A DNA stretch of 64,000 nucleotides. Origin: Malurus cyaneus samueli (taxonomy: Eukaryota; Chordata; Aves; Passeriformes; Maluridae). Position 1 is the first letter of the stretch. The number at the start of each line of letters is the position of its first letter. The notes beneath the pieces were generated by a model. That model did not search any database. It was not told where the DNA came from and saw only the letters and a list, made by a program, of their open reading frames with translations. The stretch is from the NCBI GenBank assembly GCA_009741485.1, contig CM019220.1:30572185-30636184 (forward strand), read 5' to 3'. Positions 52,363 through 64,000 of the stretch are shown in pieces. Made by a program: the position numbers and the translations under genes.

Positions 52363-55300
52363 ATCGAGTAATTTCCTCACTTCTGATCAAGCCACATCCT
52401 CCAAGAGCATCCTGGGACACTTGGGTATGTCAGAATATGGGACTGCTGGTGTTCCAGATCAGCACTGCTGGCACAGAGCTCCCTGTCGATGGACAAATTG
52501 AAACCCAGGGTTTTCCTTGGCCAGACAGTGCCTAAAGCCACGGCTGCTCCTGGGAATCTGTTGGACTTGCTTGGGAGAAACTCAAACCTACAAACACCTG
52601 GAGGAAGTGGTTACTCACAGCTGCTGCTCCACTCCTGTTTTCAAGAAAGAGGTGATTGATTATGCTCCCCTTAGAAAAATGATGTCTGGGAGCCAAACCC
52701 TCCCCTCTTCTGCCAAAAGGGATACCAGTATAGGTTTTGTGCACAAACAACTAACCTGATTCAGAGATCACAGCCTGCAGCTGGCAAAAAGAGGAGACTG
52801 ACTTCCATCATCCCCACGAAGGCACTTCATTGTAGAAAAAACTTTTTGACCAGTGAAAGAGGGCATAAGGGCAAATACAAATCTGGTCTTAAATCAAGGT
52901 TTAGTCTTATGTCTGGGAGGATCTTGTTTTTTGTTTTTTTTTGGGTTTTTTTATCCAGTGTCATTCAGTGGCTGTTTCATGTGAAAAGCAAAGGCAAGCT
53001 GGGAATCTGTGCTTCCAGCTTTGTCCCAGCTGTATAAAACTGTGCTCAAGCCAGGCCACTCCATCGTGGCTTTGAAAGTCAGCAGATCAAATCTCCCAGG
53101 ACCTGACAGATTTACACAGAGTGTTTGCCAAGGTATTCAGGCAGGGGGAGAACCAGGCTCAAGCAGATATACACAGTACAAAATACATTAAATTCTTAAA
53201 TCTGAGAAGCTGTATCAATATCTGTTACCTATAAAAGCCCTGTCAGCGGCAGAATAAAAGTTTTCAGAACTGTAATTCAGCGCCTTCTCTATGACGTAAC
53301 TTTCAGTCTAAATCTTACCTTTTCACTTATTTCACTAATTCTCATTCCTTAAAAAAGCTGAAAATCAGCTTAGTGATTTAAAACAAACACAAGAAAACCT
53401 CCAGCAGGTGTGCAAGAAGATGGGTTAATAACAAACAGCCAGGGTAACCACACAGGTTCCATGGGCCCTGCTCAAACCCCTTTGTGGCTGACTGCTTCCA
53501 AAGCTGTAGCTGTGACTGGAGCAGGCTTTGGGGCTGTGAACCTCTGTGCATGCACAGTGCCCCTTTCCCAAGTGGAAGATCTCAGGGATGTCTGAAGGGG
53601 CAGGAGGAAGTGGAGAAGGTGATGCCTTAGGGTTTTTAGTTTCTCTATTTTCATGCATCTGTATTCTTGTACTTCCCTAGTACAGCACTAAAAACTACCA
53701 TTCTCTCATCTTCAGACAAAACAATCCCTCTCTGAGCCTGAATCCAAGGACACCTCACTGCCTCAGAGCCCCAAAATATGGAAACAACAGCGAGTTGGGG
53801 GGAGCAAGCTTGGAATAGTTGACACCATCACCTGTAAAGATCATTGGAGAATTAAGACCCAACATATTTTTCTAAATGGCATATTCTGTTTAAACAGAAA
53901 CCAAATGACCAAGTGCAAAATGCCTGGCTGCAGAGGCATGGGGTGCATTCTAGATATTTTCTAGCATATGCTACTGTTGTGACACTGTGCCCTGTTGTGC
54001 CAGACATCAACCAGGTCACAGCATGGAAGGAGCGAAGTTTAGGAGGCACTTGTTACCAGAAACCTTCGGGGTGTAGTGGAACCCAAACATTCCAAGCATC
54101 AGGGAGCACTATTAACCTTTGGGCTAAACAAGATTGGAAAGCAGAGATTTTTTTTTTCCCAGTTTTGTCCCTATAAGTTATGCTAAGTATCATATGACCC
54201 TGAGCTGAGAGAACAGGGCTTATAGAAGTTCATATCACTCCAGAGAGTGACTGTTTCCAAGAGTAATGAAACCAAGTTCTCCAGACATCATTCTCATACG
54301 TGGACAGCTGTTATCTTAACCTAGAATTTCCTTCTCTGAAAATAACTGAAAACTTATACAGAAATCATCTTCATCATGAGAAAAGAAAATAAATTTTTAA
54401 ATCTTCAAGTATATTGTACTTATGCTAGATGAAAAATTAAGCTTCCTGTCATTTTCTCTCCTTTTTTGACAATTGGAAGTTTCTTTGTCTATCTTTAAAG
54501 ACTGTGCTCTGATAAATATTTCACTACAAATAGCAAATGAAACCTAATTTTCTCCTCTATTAAATGTACTTACTATAAATGCAGATTCAATATTTTTGTG
54601 TGTGTGTAAAATTTTAATTGCTGTAATATTTATGCAAGGTCAAATTCAAGTGGTATATGTTGAAAACGTTATAGATTAGTATGACAGCCTGTAACAACAG
54701 AGATGGAACTGGTTTAACTTTTTTTTTTTCTGCCATTGCCTCAGCTAGAGCAGCTAATTATTCTTCAAATATGCCAATTTATCCTAATTCCCCACTACCA
54801 CAAATCAGCACCAATGAGGAATTTTTGAAGAACTGCTGGAGTGTTTGTGCCAATTTTCATCTACAAGGGATGAAACAGAGCCTCACAGGGAGCGTAGCAC
54901 CCACAGCAGTCAAGCGATTAGCCAGATATAAGGAGATATTATTTCTCTGCTATTGGCATTACTAGAATAAATCAAATTGACAGAATGGTTTAAATTCTAG
55001 TAGCCAGACCTCTAAAAGTAGTGCCACACAGGTAAGAAACCGAGTGAAGGTAAGGAGTTACTGAAGGCTACTGCAAGAACCAGACCTTCCAAAGCGCATG
55101 TGGTAATATTTGGTAATTGATTTACAGCCGGCTTCTGTTACTGGACATTTACAAATTACCTCATCATTTGCATTACAAACCAGGGAGAATTTTCCTAAAC
55201 AAAATAATAACCGCCTCTTTAACTTTTCAAGGAATGAGAATTGATGCACATAATCCTTCCTTGATGTTTCTGGAAATGCTTTTTGTTAGGCACCTCCTGA

Positions 55301-55493
55301 TAGAAACACTTGTCACACACTTGAGTCAGGGTGAGATAAATAGCTTTTTTGAAAGAGTTAGTTATTTCTGAACCAGTCTCCTAACCAACTCAGTCAAAAA
55401 GATCTTGAAGAGGTGAAAGCAAACTAAGAGAATAAAATTTAATAAAATTCTGAATTTGGGTTTTTTTCCTAAAAGACAGATAATTTTAGAAGA

Positions 55494-55502
55494 GAAAAAA
55501 AA

Positions 55503-55533
<31 letters not shown>
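55494..55533 (+). repeat. poly(A) tract, A28 core
   Basis: An A-run broken once by GC (55504-55505) and then 28 uninterrupted A at 55506-55533. No retroposon body is recognised beside it. Confidence 0.95.
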
Positions 55534-56876
55534 CCAAACCCTGCCCACGGACTTATAAATAAGTTGAAAGAGCTGCATTTTCAATGTTTGTACAGTTTGT
55601 GTGATGCATCTGTTTGTCAGTTTGCCTGCTTGTCAGAAAGTATCTAGGTGTGCTCACATTGTCTCATTTCTTCCCCATAAATGATTATCTTCCATTGCCT
55701 CCCACTTTCTACAGCTTTCCACATACTCACATGAAGAATTTGGAACAAAGAAGTGAGGCTTAACTTGCTTTCTTTCCTGCTTCTCTGAAAGACAAGAATA
55801 AAAGCAGGATATTTAAGATATGAGAATTCAAAACGGGGAAGAAATCATTGCTTACATCCTAAGGTGCTAGCTGAGAAGATGAAGTTGACAGCAAACACCA
55901 TATGAAATGTACATGTGCCCACTCCAATAGTAGGGAAAAAAAAATTACAACAGTTTATTTCTGTCATAACATACAAGCTGTTAGCAAATTCAGACAATTC
56001 TTCCTGTACAGTATCTCCAAGTCCAAGCGTTTTCCTCACCACCCCTAGTGCTAAACCCTGTCATCTCACACACCAAATGTGGTACCCTGCTGGTCCCTTG
56101 GCTTCTCACAGCTACACCTTCCCCTCCTTCTGCTTGGCTGACATATGAAATGTCTTGCTGTCAGAATAACTTTCCTCACTTGTTGTTGATTTTGTTACCT
56201 TTTCCAAACCCTTTCATTTCTTACCCTGGCACCTTCCACGTCAAAGGTTTAAATTTTAGGGACTGTAATGTTTTACAGAATAGGCTGCACACACCTGAAA
56301 TAGTAACTCTGTCACTGACACCAGGAAAACACCGTCTCTGTGAACACCAATAGCAACTCGTAATAAACAAGATCTGTGCAGACTGTGGAGGCAGAGACAG
56401 ATTGCAGGAACAGAGAAATCTGAGACCACAAAGACAACTGTATGCAAAAGGCTGCAAAAAGATACATAACACACATGCAGAACAGCTCCCTGAAATAAAG
56501 AGCTGGTGTATTTGCCAAAACAGGGACTCCTCTTGTGCTTTTACTTCACATGTGATCCATGAAGCAAATGTTTAAAGACAGATAGTTTGAAATCAAATCA
56601 TTTATTTGGGAGGAAAAGGTTTTGTTTTTTTCTCTGAAAGCAGACTGTGCTTGAATGCAATGGATTTATGAAGAACACAATAGATACTGTCTCATTTTTA
56701 CAAATTCAGCTTGCTTAGAAACACGTATATTTTTATTGGATAGAGATAAAAATAATGACTTCAAACACATGACAGTATCTTTCATCTTCTGTACTGCATG
56801 TCCCACACCCTTTGGCAAATATCGGTGACATTGGTAAAAGAGGACTGAGTAGCTTAATTCCTATTTCTCAAAGGTT

Positions 56877-57093
56877 AGAAGGTGGATCTGAAATTTTTAT
56901 ACTCAGAATACATCTATGCACTAAAGCAGAAAGTAATCCTAGAATTTTCAGTGAATTTGTGCTGAAAAAAAGTAACTCCTCCAAGGAATATTCTAAGCCT
57001 ATTGCTGTTTACCAGGATGATTGATGATCCTTTAAACACACTTGTGAATTATTCCAAAATAATGAAGGAATTATGCATGTATTTTTTAGCCCA
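56877..57093 (+). repeat. tandem duplication, copy A (217 bp)
   Basis: This starts AGAAGGTGGATCTGAAATTT and ends TTTTTTAGCCCA. It matches copy B (57095-57313) except for four substitutions near its centre and two fewer A in a poly(A) run, about 98% identity. A lone N separates the copies, which suggests an assembly join between two haplotype versions rather than a true duplication. Confidence 0.95.
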
Positions 57094-57094
57094 N
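57094..57094. other. single ambiguous base (N)
   Basis: The N falls exactly between the two near-identical copies, marking a contig or gap-fill junction. Confidence 0.97.
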
Positions 57095-57313
57095 AGAAGG
57101 TGGATCTGAAATTTTTATACTCAGAATACATCTATGCACTAAAGCAGAAAGTAATCCTAGAATTTTCAGTGAATTTGTGCTGAAAAAAAAAGTAGCTCCT
57201 CCAAGGAAGGTTATAAGCCTATTGCTGTTTACCAGGATGATTGATGATCCTTTAAACACACTTGTGAATTATTCCAAAATAATGAAGGAATTATGCATGT
57301 ATTTTTTAGCCCA
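57095..57313 (+). repeat. tandem duplication, copy B (219 bp)
   Basis: Second copy of the 217-bp segment. It has nine A where copy A has seven, AGTAGCTCC in place of AGTAACTCC, and AAGGAAGGTTATAAG in place of AAGGAATATTCTAAG. The sequence then continues uniquely with TGCAATGAGGC. Confidence 0.95.
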
Positions 57314-58640
57314 TGCAATGAGGCAAATGGGACTCGGGGAGCTGTGGGGAAGGGGAAAAGCAGCAGAAATTGTGAGTTTTGCTGGTATCTCATAGAGAGT
57401 GGAGAACACTTTACACACATGGTTGGCTGTTGATCTGGCTTAACATGGGTGTCCATGTAATTCCCCTAAAACACATCACAACTACTTGCATTTACGAGAA
57501 GAACGGATTTAGGTGAAGAACATTAAAACTCTAAGACCTTTGAATAAGTCTTTGAAATATCATTGCTGATTTCTGAAGCTGAATGAAAAATACATTTGCA
57601 ATGTATAAAGAACACTGGGGCTGAAAATATACAGGTTAGTATGTAGAAAGGCCTGGTCAGCTTCCTTCCCCTTTAGACTTCCACACCTGGATTTGGTGAC
57701 TTGGGCATTTTGGAGACAGCACTGAAAATGCTGTTTTGAACACCTGAGCACAGCTCTGGTGACCAGACCTGTCTCTTCCAGCTCATGCACAAGCAATGCA
57801 TGGGAAGGCCACACGTGATTCCCAACCAGCTGGACACAGCCCCAGCACTTTGCACACCACGTCCTTGCAGTGTAGGGAATGCTTTCCTTCCTGGGGGAGT
57901 GGAGGAGTCGAATGTTTCATTTATTGACCATGAAAGTGAGAAAGGAAAAAGCCAGAACATCTGATAATGTGTGGCATGAGGCTGCAGTTTCAGACTTGGA
58001 ACTCACTCTGCTCTCTCTCATTGCCACCATCTGCTCTTCCAGCGTCCCCAGCTGCCTCCCCACCACTGCTGAACATTCTTTTGACTTTCTGTTTACACTC
58101 AACATCTCTATCATGCACTTCTCCCACCTCTCTGCTATGCAGTTTTCCAAGACTCCTCCCAACACCTCTTGGTCATCAAAGTTGTTGAACTGGGCTTCTC
58201 CCAAGCACCACTGTTCATCCAAACTCCTTCCACTGTCCTGGGAGCACTGGAACTCCAGCTGTTCTGCCGCAGCACTTCAGCTCTTCCTTAAGCTGGAACT
58301 TCCCATGTTCTGCAAACTCTCAGCATGCCTGTCACCATTAATCAGCCTGGGTAATTTTCTAGCCTCCTGTTGAGTTACTTCATATCTTTAGAGACCTCCT
58401 GGTCCTTTAGTCTGTTTTTAAACCTGCCTTTAATTTTCAGCCTTGAGATTTTCATTCCATGGCTTCCTGCCCCTTACCACCTGCTAGTTAGGAGAGGTTT
58501 GCCTACACAACATAGACAACGGTGTAAGATTTAATTTTTAATTTTACAATTCAAGTTAGGCCAACTTTGAACGTTATTTTTAAACAGGTATACTATAAAT
58601 ATGTTATGTATGCTATCACTTGAAAAACAGAATAAAAAGA
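57314..58640. other. noncoding DNA with a GC-richer part
   Basis: The part at 57660-58480 is richer in C and G than its flanks. It is open for 164 codons on the plus strand (57879-58373) and 101 codons on the minus strand (57917-58222). The minus frame has predicted helical, charged sequence (for example RWEKCMIEMLSVNRKSKEC and GTLEEQMVAMRES). Its stop codon immediately follows an AATAAA hexamer (57920-57925 on the plus strand). I do not recognise a family. A decayed gene or transposon fragment is possible. Confidence 0.35.
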
Positions 58641-58705
58641 ATAGAATTGTTATAGACAAATTTTGTTTGGAAAAGACCTTTAAGACAATCAAGTCCAACA
58701 GAAGA
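58641..58705 (-). mobile_element. CR1 3' tail fragment, minus strand
   Basis: ATAGAATTGTTATAG followed by TTTGGAAAAGACCTTTAAG and CAATCAAGTCCAAC matches the reverse complement of the CR1 3' end (usual form GGTTGGAAAAGACCTTTAAGATCATCGAGTCCAAC). A short insertion interrupts the first part, and no CR1 homology is visible beyond about 58705. It is a short, old remnant. Confidence 0.6.
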
Positions 58706-60605
58706 ATCATCAATAAGATTATAAAACTAGTAGTGTTTTCTGTGAGCTGTAAAACTGTGAATGCTGCAGCATCACAAATGTGAATGGGTCTCAGTAATAT
58801 CACAAGGATAGATATTAAATTAAAATTTATGCCATATTTTAACTCTCCTCATATCAGTACATTGTTCACAAGTCTTTCGCTGGATAAAACACACATAGAG
58901 AAAGCTGTCACTGTCAACCATTTATCTTGAAGCCTTTCAGTTTTCTCCCCAAAATGCCTTATTTTCTTAAGAATAAGCTGCTGATTTACATTTGTATGAA
59001 TAGCTTATTTCAAGGTCTCTTTAAGCTCTATTTGTGTTACCGGGATGCACCAGCTTTGATTTTACTATGAAATTACAGACAGAATATCTCAGTTTTGGGG
59101 GTCTAAGAAGAAAGGTCACTTAGACAACACAGCAAGTGAGAAATGGTAAATGCTGGCTTCTCTTAACATATTCCACATTGGCCACTATGTGTTACGGGGT
59201 GAGATTATCCCAAAGTCTGCAGGGCAGCTCCAGTGAAAGTGTTCCTGGATGTAACTGCAGTTGGGAAGGCAGCCCAAGGAACCTTCCACTTTTGTGTTAA
59301 TGACACAACCACAACCTCGACAGCTCAGACACAATGAGAAGCTGTAATATTGGTTGCAAATTTTCCTTTGGGATTCAAACTGTCCTGGAAACCCGGAACA
59401 AAGACATTTGAAGCTGTAAACAAGGATTGCAACAAAGGGATTTAGAGAGGTGATGAGATAATAGCCGGGACATGATTTCATTATGAGCTTAAACATCTCT
59501 GTAATTGATTTAAGGATTAATATTAATTTATAAAATTACAAAGTTCAGACTATTTAAAGGCTACATATTTCACTTCTAAATTTCTTCTCACCACCATTAA
59601 CTTTTGATCTCTAGGCTTAAAACCGATCTACTGGAGTTATTTCTCTGCAGTTCCTTAAAGCTGAAATTCATCTTTGTGAGGTGGGGCAGCAAGAGGCTCA
59701 GTCACATCAGATTTCATTAAGGGATTGTCTCAACTACCGCAGTCAGTGAGGTCTCAATCCTCCTGAAACGCATTGGTTTGGAAACAACAAAAATGAGCTA
59801 AGGCAGTAAAACAGCTTGAAAAATGTTGGCCCCTTAGGATTTTGCAGCCTGTGCACTGAGGCAGCAGCATTCTGGGTGACCAAGGCAGCTGGTCAGTGCC
59901 TAAATGGGACATTCATCCATGGGCTGCTGCTCAATGGCTCCTTGGAGCGTTATTCTGATGCATGGACTCACCTTCTCTATCCTCTCCCTACTCTGAGATG
60001 ATTTCTACCCCAGGAACGTACCTTACTTCAGAACCATACTGATAAAACCGATGTTTGGCTTTAACATATTCAGGACAATACTTTCCTCCAGTAAAATGAT
60101 AACTGAAATAAAGCTTTTGAGATATGTGTTGGCAGCATTAGTGTTTTGACTGCATGGATTTAGAGGAAAAAAAAAAAAAAAAAGGGCATAAGAAACAATA
60201 AAACTATGAAAAAGACCTGATTCCTTATTCATGAAATTTAGATTATTTTTGTATGGCTGGAATACTTAAAGCTTCCTAGAAATCAGAGGAAGTGGTTTAA
60301 GAACTCTAAATATCAACAAAGTGTTTATTCCCTTGCAAGTCAGACTGCTGGAGAACATATTTAACTTACGTCATTCCCATAGTTATCCTTTGCATCAAAG
60401 AAATGATTATTTATGCAACAAGATGTAACTGGGGAAGCAGTTTTTCAGAGATAATCACACCCCTGGGACATTGCATAGCTCAGGGTTCACTGCCATCGAG
60501 AGGAAAAGCACATTTTGTTCTGGAGTTTTAAATTCCAAGCTGCATTTCCAGCCAAGCAGCCTGTTTCAGGTGCATTAATGTGTCCCTTTTGGTAGCTCAC
60601 CTCAC

Positions 60606-60615
60606 CTGTCAATCA
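60606..60615 (-). promoter_or_regulatory. perfect PBX-MEIS/PREP composite motif
   Basis: CTGTCAATCA is the exact complement of TGATTGACAG, the composite site bound by PBX with MEIS or PREP. It lies in unique sequence with other possible sites, including CAGGTG at about 60567. A given 10-mer on either strand is expected roughly 0.1 times in 64 kb of random sequence. Function is inferred only. Confidence 0.3.
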
Positions 60616-63600
60616 CAGCATCTCACCCAACCCAAGGAAAATTCTTAACCCCTTCTTTACCGCACTGCCATAAGGTAATGCTTTTCAAAAAGGTCTTTGT
60701 TGTTTTCATTTTAATGACAAGAGATGAGCAGAAGATACCCAAAGGGTTTGCTGGTATTAACAAAGAAGAGATTCAGAGGAAGTACAAAACTCATACTGAA
60801 TTAACAACATGACAAGCTTGCCTGTGTAACTCAATTGTTTAATGAAATGAACACTGATAAGTACTAGTACTTAAAGGCAATCACCTGAATTACTGTGAGA
60901 ATTATGCATATTTTCTTTTGAACAAAGCACTTTTATAACTTGAAGGTGCCCCATCAACACCCAGCGTGAAACAGCCATTTCCAGCACGCATTCCAAACTG
61001 CAAGCAGAGGATGCCTTTTCCTTCTCAATAAAAGTGAAATGCAATGAGAAGCTCACAAGGAAAACTTTTTACCCACTGCTGTGTGGTCTCTGATGACAGA
61101 GGCTTGTTTCACTCACTCTCTTGAGAAACGACTCCTGACCGATCGTTTTGATAAGCAGGATCTCAAACAAAAGCATTTGCAGCCTCTTTCAATTTGAAGC
61201 ATGTGTCAAAATCAACAAAGAAAACAAATGTTAAGAACCCAATGCAATACTTCAGACAGAAAAAAAACCAAAAAATCTTACTTTCTCCCCTATTTGTTGA
61301 AAATAGAAAGTGAAATAAATCTTATCAGCTGTCTACATGGATGCTCGTTCTACGCAGAGGTAACAGATGAGAGTCCTCTATGGAAGTGACATATAATGAC
61401 TATGCACACACTTATCTTTCTCCCAGTGGGATAATTGTTTCTACTCCAGACTCTCCATACTTTCTCCTTTCTGCATTTTACAGCCACAGCTTCCATCTGC
61501 TCCACAAGCCAAATCTCATTTTGAGCACAGAGAGTGATTAGGAATATCACTTTTCTTCACTTCCGTAAGAAACCATTTGGAACCGTCATCTCTCTGGTTT
61601 GTCTGCTTCCACATTGTGTTTGTCCTCTGGTCTAGGGCAGCATTTTGCTTTCAGAAATATGCACTAGATGTATATGGCTACTTTTATTCCATTTTTTTTT
61701 TTTTTTTAAGTTTAGCTGCTCATTCATTAACTTTGTACTTTCATTTCCCTCTTCTCATATCTGTTTCCTGCTCTACCATTTTAGCTCTGGAAGAGGGTTT
61801 CTTTCTTTTCCATTTTTTCACCCGTGCCACGAGCAGCTATCTTCTCTCAAATATAGGATTTGAAGGCATCTTGTAACACTCCACTATGATGAATTTTATT
61901 CAAAAGTAAGTTATTAAAATGGAGATTTAATTTCTCAATATTTCATCTCTGGGTAAGTCAATTTTAAGCCTCTACGTTCTTTTGTTACAGAAATTAACAT
62001 GCTACTTCAAAAATGCAAAAAAAAATTTGAGGAGGCCAGCACCGGGCATAAGAATTCCAATAAGAATTCATCTCTTGGAGTCCAAGTGCATTAAACCTAG
62101 TACTAAAAAAACTGTTCCTAAAATGATTTTCAAAGATAGAACAACAGAATGAATATCCTTTAGCAGCGACATGCTGCGCTCTCCGTGCCTCTGGAAGGAG
62201 ATTCATTTATTGCATCAATTAATTTATTTGTTGCCTTTGCAATATGTTGAGGTCTATGGGACAAGCTCTGCAACTTGGCACTGGTGCACTACCAAATTGC
62301 CTCCTCAGATTATTAAAACACTTAATGCCCTTTAACCACCACCTCTTTAAATATTATTTTTCTGCAGCTTATCAAGGCAATGGGAACAGAAATTACAGCT
62401 AATAGAAGTAAGAATAAATGCAGGTCTCCTGGCACAAAAAATGTCAGTTTATCCATTTCCTCATTATGAATAGTCAAAACAAAAGATTGATCTATAGTCT
62501 TTCCTGGAATCAAAACAAGAATGCTCAGCTTCTACGTACCTGACCCTCAAATTGCAGGTAGCTGGACTTTACAGCCAATCCAAATGCTTTCAATTGTCTT
62601 ATATAGCCACAATTTTTCACAACACAAGGAAATATAAAGACAAAACAGAGGAAGTGTTCCAAATAAATTATTTATCAGTCTATTTCCAAAGGAGTTACAG
62701 GCTTCTCATTGGAAAAAAGTTCAACAAATACAATATGTCTAAAGGGAGGACAATCTTATTGCTACTAGCATGAAACTTCAAGCTGTTCTTGAACAGGAAG
62801 AACCTATTTTATTTTATGGGTTCATCAAGTAGAGCATAGAGGAGTCCTGTGTAGTGATCTTTCCTCTGTCCCTTTCCAACAGTTGTGGTACTGTGCATAC
62901 ACACTGTGTCTCCTTTTATTGAGTATTAAAACCAAGTTGTTTGTAATTAAGATACTACGGGCAGTTTATGAGAAGACATGAAAACGTGGAAAAACCCCAT
63001 CAATAAATGATTATGAGAATGTTCCCAGATAGAAATAAAATCAGGAGAATAAACATTGAGTGCATCTCTCTAGGCCTTTGAATGAACAATATAAAAACAG
63101 GTCTGGTTTAGCAACCTGTACTGCTTGCTGTCATCTGATTTTAAACATATTTTCCCTGTTGCCCTACTGAGTAATCAATAAATTCATTTTCTTCATCAGT
63201 GGTTGGTTTTCTCTTTTTCCCAACTGTCATAACACAAGAACACCTCTAAGCAGGACTACTTTTTCATTAGATTTCACCCAACTGAGCCACATAATGCTTC
63301 TTCACAGAAAGGAAATCAAGGAGATTCTCTTTATATGTAGATAATTTCAAACAGATAAAGTTGACAGGGGTCAAGTACTCCTTATGCTTCTAATTTTTTT
63401 TCTCTCATCTTGGAAAGAAAGAATGAGTATTAAGTTATTACTTCAAGGGTTCTAAAATTTATTCAATCTGATAGTATAACAAGTAGCAGCAGCATTGAGT
63501 ACTACAATTACTTTAAGCCCTGTCTCCAAAGCAAAGCATTAAAAAAGATTTTGGTGATTGATATAATTTTTAAAAGAATGTGCAAAAACCTGGGGAAGTC

Positions 63601-63840
63601 AAACCATAGAAACAGAGGCATTTTATTATGAAGGAAGGAAGAAAGATCCAAGAACTTTCTCCTTTCAAACAGCAGGAATGGAGCCCCATCAGGTTTTTGA
63701 GGCTAACCAAACAACTGCACAGTGTTCCTGGTATTGGCATGAGAGTAAAAAAGATCCTGTGGTAAAGTAGGGGAAAGCACCCTACTGGCTTGCAAATATT
63801 AACATTGTGATCACCCAGGTGGCTGAGTTCCTGATAGGCT

Positions 63841-63890
63841 TAAAAATATTATAAATTATAAATATATAATTAAAAATATTATAAATATAA
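63841..63890 (+). repeat. AT-rich duplicated 16-mer
   Basis: TAAAAATATTATAAAT occurs at 63841-63856 and again at 63871-63886, a 30-bp period, within pure A/T sequence. Confidence 0.85.
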
Positions 63891-64000
63891 TCCAAATGAA
63901 ACACACCACACACATACAATATATTCATATTTATACCTTTCAGAAGGAAAAAAATTCTTTGAATCTAACTCCTAATTCTTGGGGGAAACTTAATTGTAGC

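Larger units (their letters stand above)
50625..56876. other. AT-rich noncoding DNA, no gene seen
   Basis: No gene was recognised. The longest frame (135 codons, minus strand, 51641-52048) has no motif. A possible ancient retroposon remnant at 52231-52362 and a poly(A) tract at 55494-55533 are listed separately. The 53440-53600 part is GC-richer without a clear identity. Confidence 0.6.
58706..64000. other. AT-rich noncoding DNA, no gene seen
   Basis: Unique AT-rich sequence continues to the window end. Runs of A17 (60167-60183) and T16 (61692-61707) occur. Open frames up to 103 codons (minus strand, 59185-59496) show no recognisable domain. A motif-rich unique segment lies at about 60360-60640. 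Confidence 0.6.

Noticed and set aside
57879..58373. 164-codon plus-strand open frame
   Set aside because: It has S/L/C-rich sequence without domains and overlaps an open frame on the other strand. It is better explained by local composition.
1..64000. CRISPR arrays, operons, tRNA or rRNA genes, prokaryotic mobile elements
   Set aside because: The sequence is vertebrate-like with CR1 elements. No spacer-repeat array, tRNA box pattern or rRNA sequence was seen on either strand by eye.

Overview
The window looks like nuclear DNA from a bird. It is AT-rich, has no compact gene packing and carries fragments of CR1 retrotransposons, the main avian LINE family. The clearest piece is a 5'-truncated plus-strand CR1 3' end at about 12718-12961. 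A more diverged minus-strand copy lies at 35033-35245 and a short minus-strand tail at 58641-58705. A passerine or related lineage is plausible, but the sequence alone does not prove it. A 5-base N gap at 46660-46664 and a single N at 57094 show that this is an imperfect draft assembly.

I found no protein-coding gene that I can support. The open frames are short, unrelated to families I recognise, and mostly what chance gives at this composition. The window is best read as an intergenic stretch or the inside of a very large intron. Weak exon candidates with splice-like edges occur at 6119-6278 (+) and 22654-22847 (-), and an unrecognised minus-strand open frame ends at 57917. All three are low confidence.

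Layout: 1-5750 is AT-rich noncoding DNA with an enhancer-like motif cluster near 1800-2000. A GC-richer patch lies at 5760-6280. A homeodomain-motif cluster lies at 7735-7930. An endogenous-retrovirus-like repeat remnant lies at 11650-11815, followed by the best CR1. From 13 to 35 kb the DNA is mostly unique and AT-rich, with a perfect 12-bp hairpin at 19763-19789, an A/C-rich tract at 24067-24180 and a dense TGTCA/TGACA cluster at 29161-29288. At 35.0-36.64 kb a GC-rich block contains a CR1 remnant and a three-copy minisatellite of about 178 bp (36031-36558). From 36.6 to 64 kb AT-rich DNA resumes, with simple repeats, the two N sites, a near-identical 217/219-bp tandem duplication split by the single N (56877-57313), and a consensus PBX-MEIS-type site at 60606-60615.

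There is no operon or pathway here. Any function is likely to be regulatory or structural. The most notable items are the duplication flanking the N (probably an assembly artefact), the minisatellite, the alternative-hairpin element at 19.76 kb and the candidate regulatory clusters. I did not find a convincing undescribed biological system.
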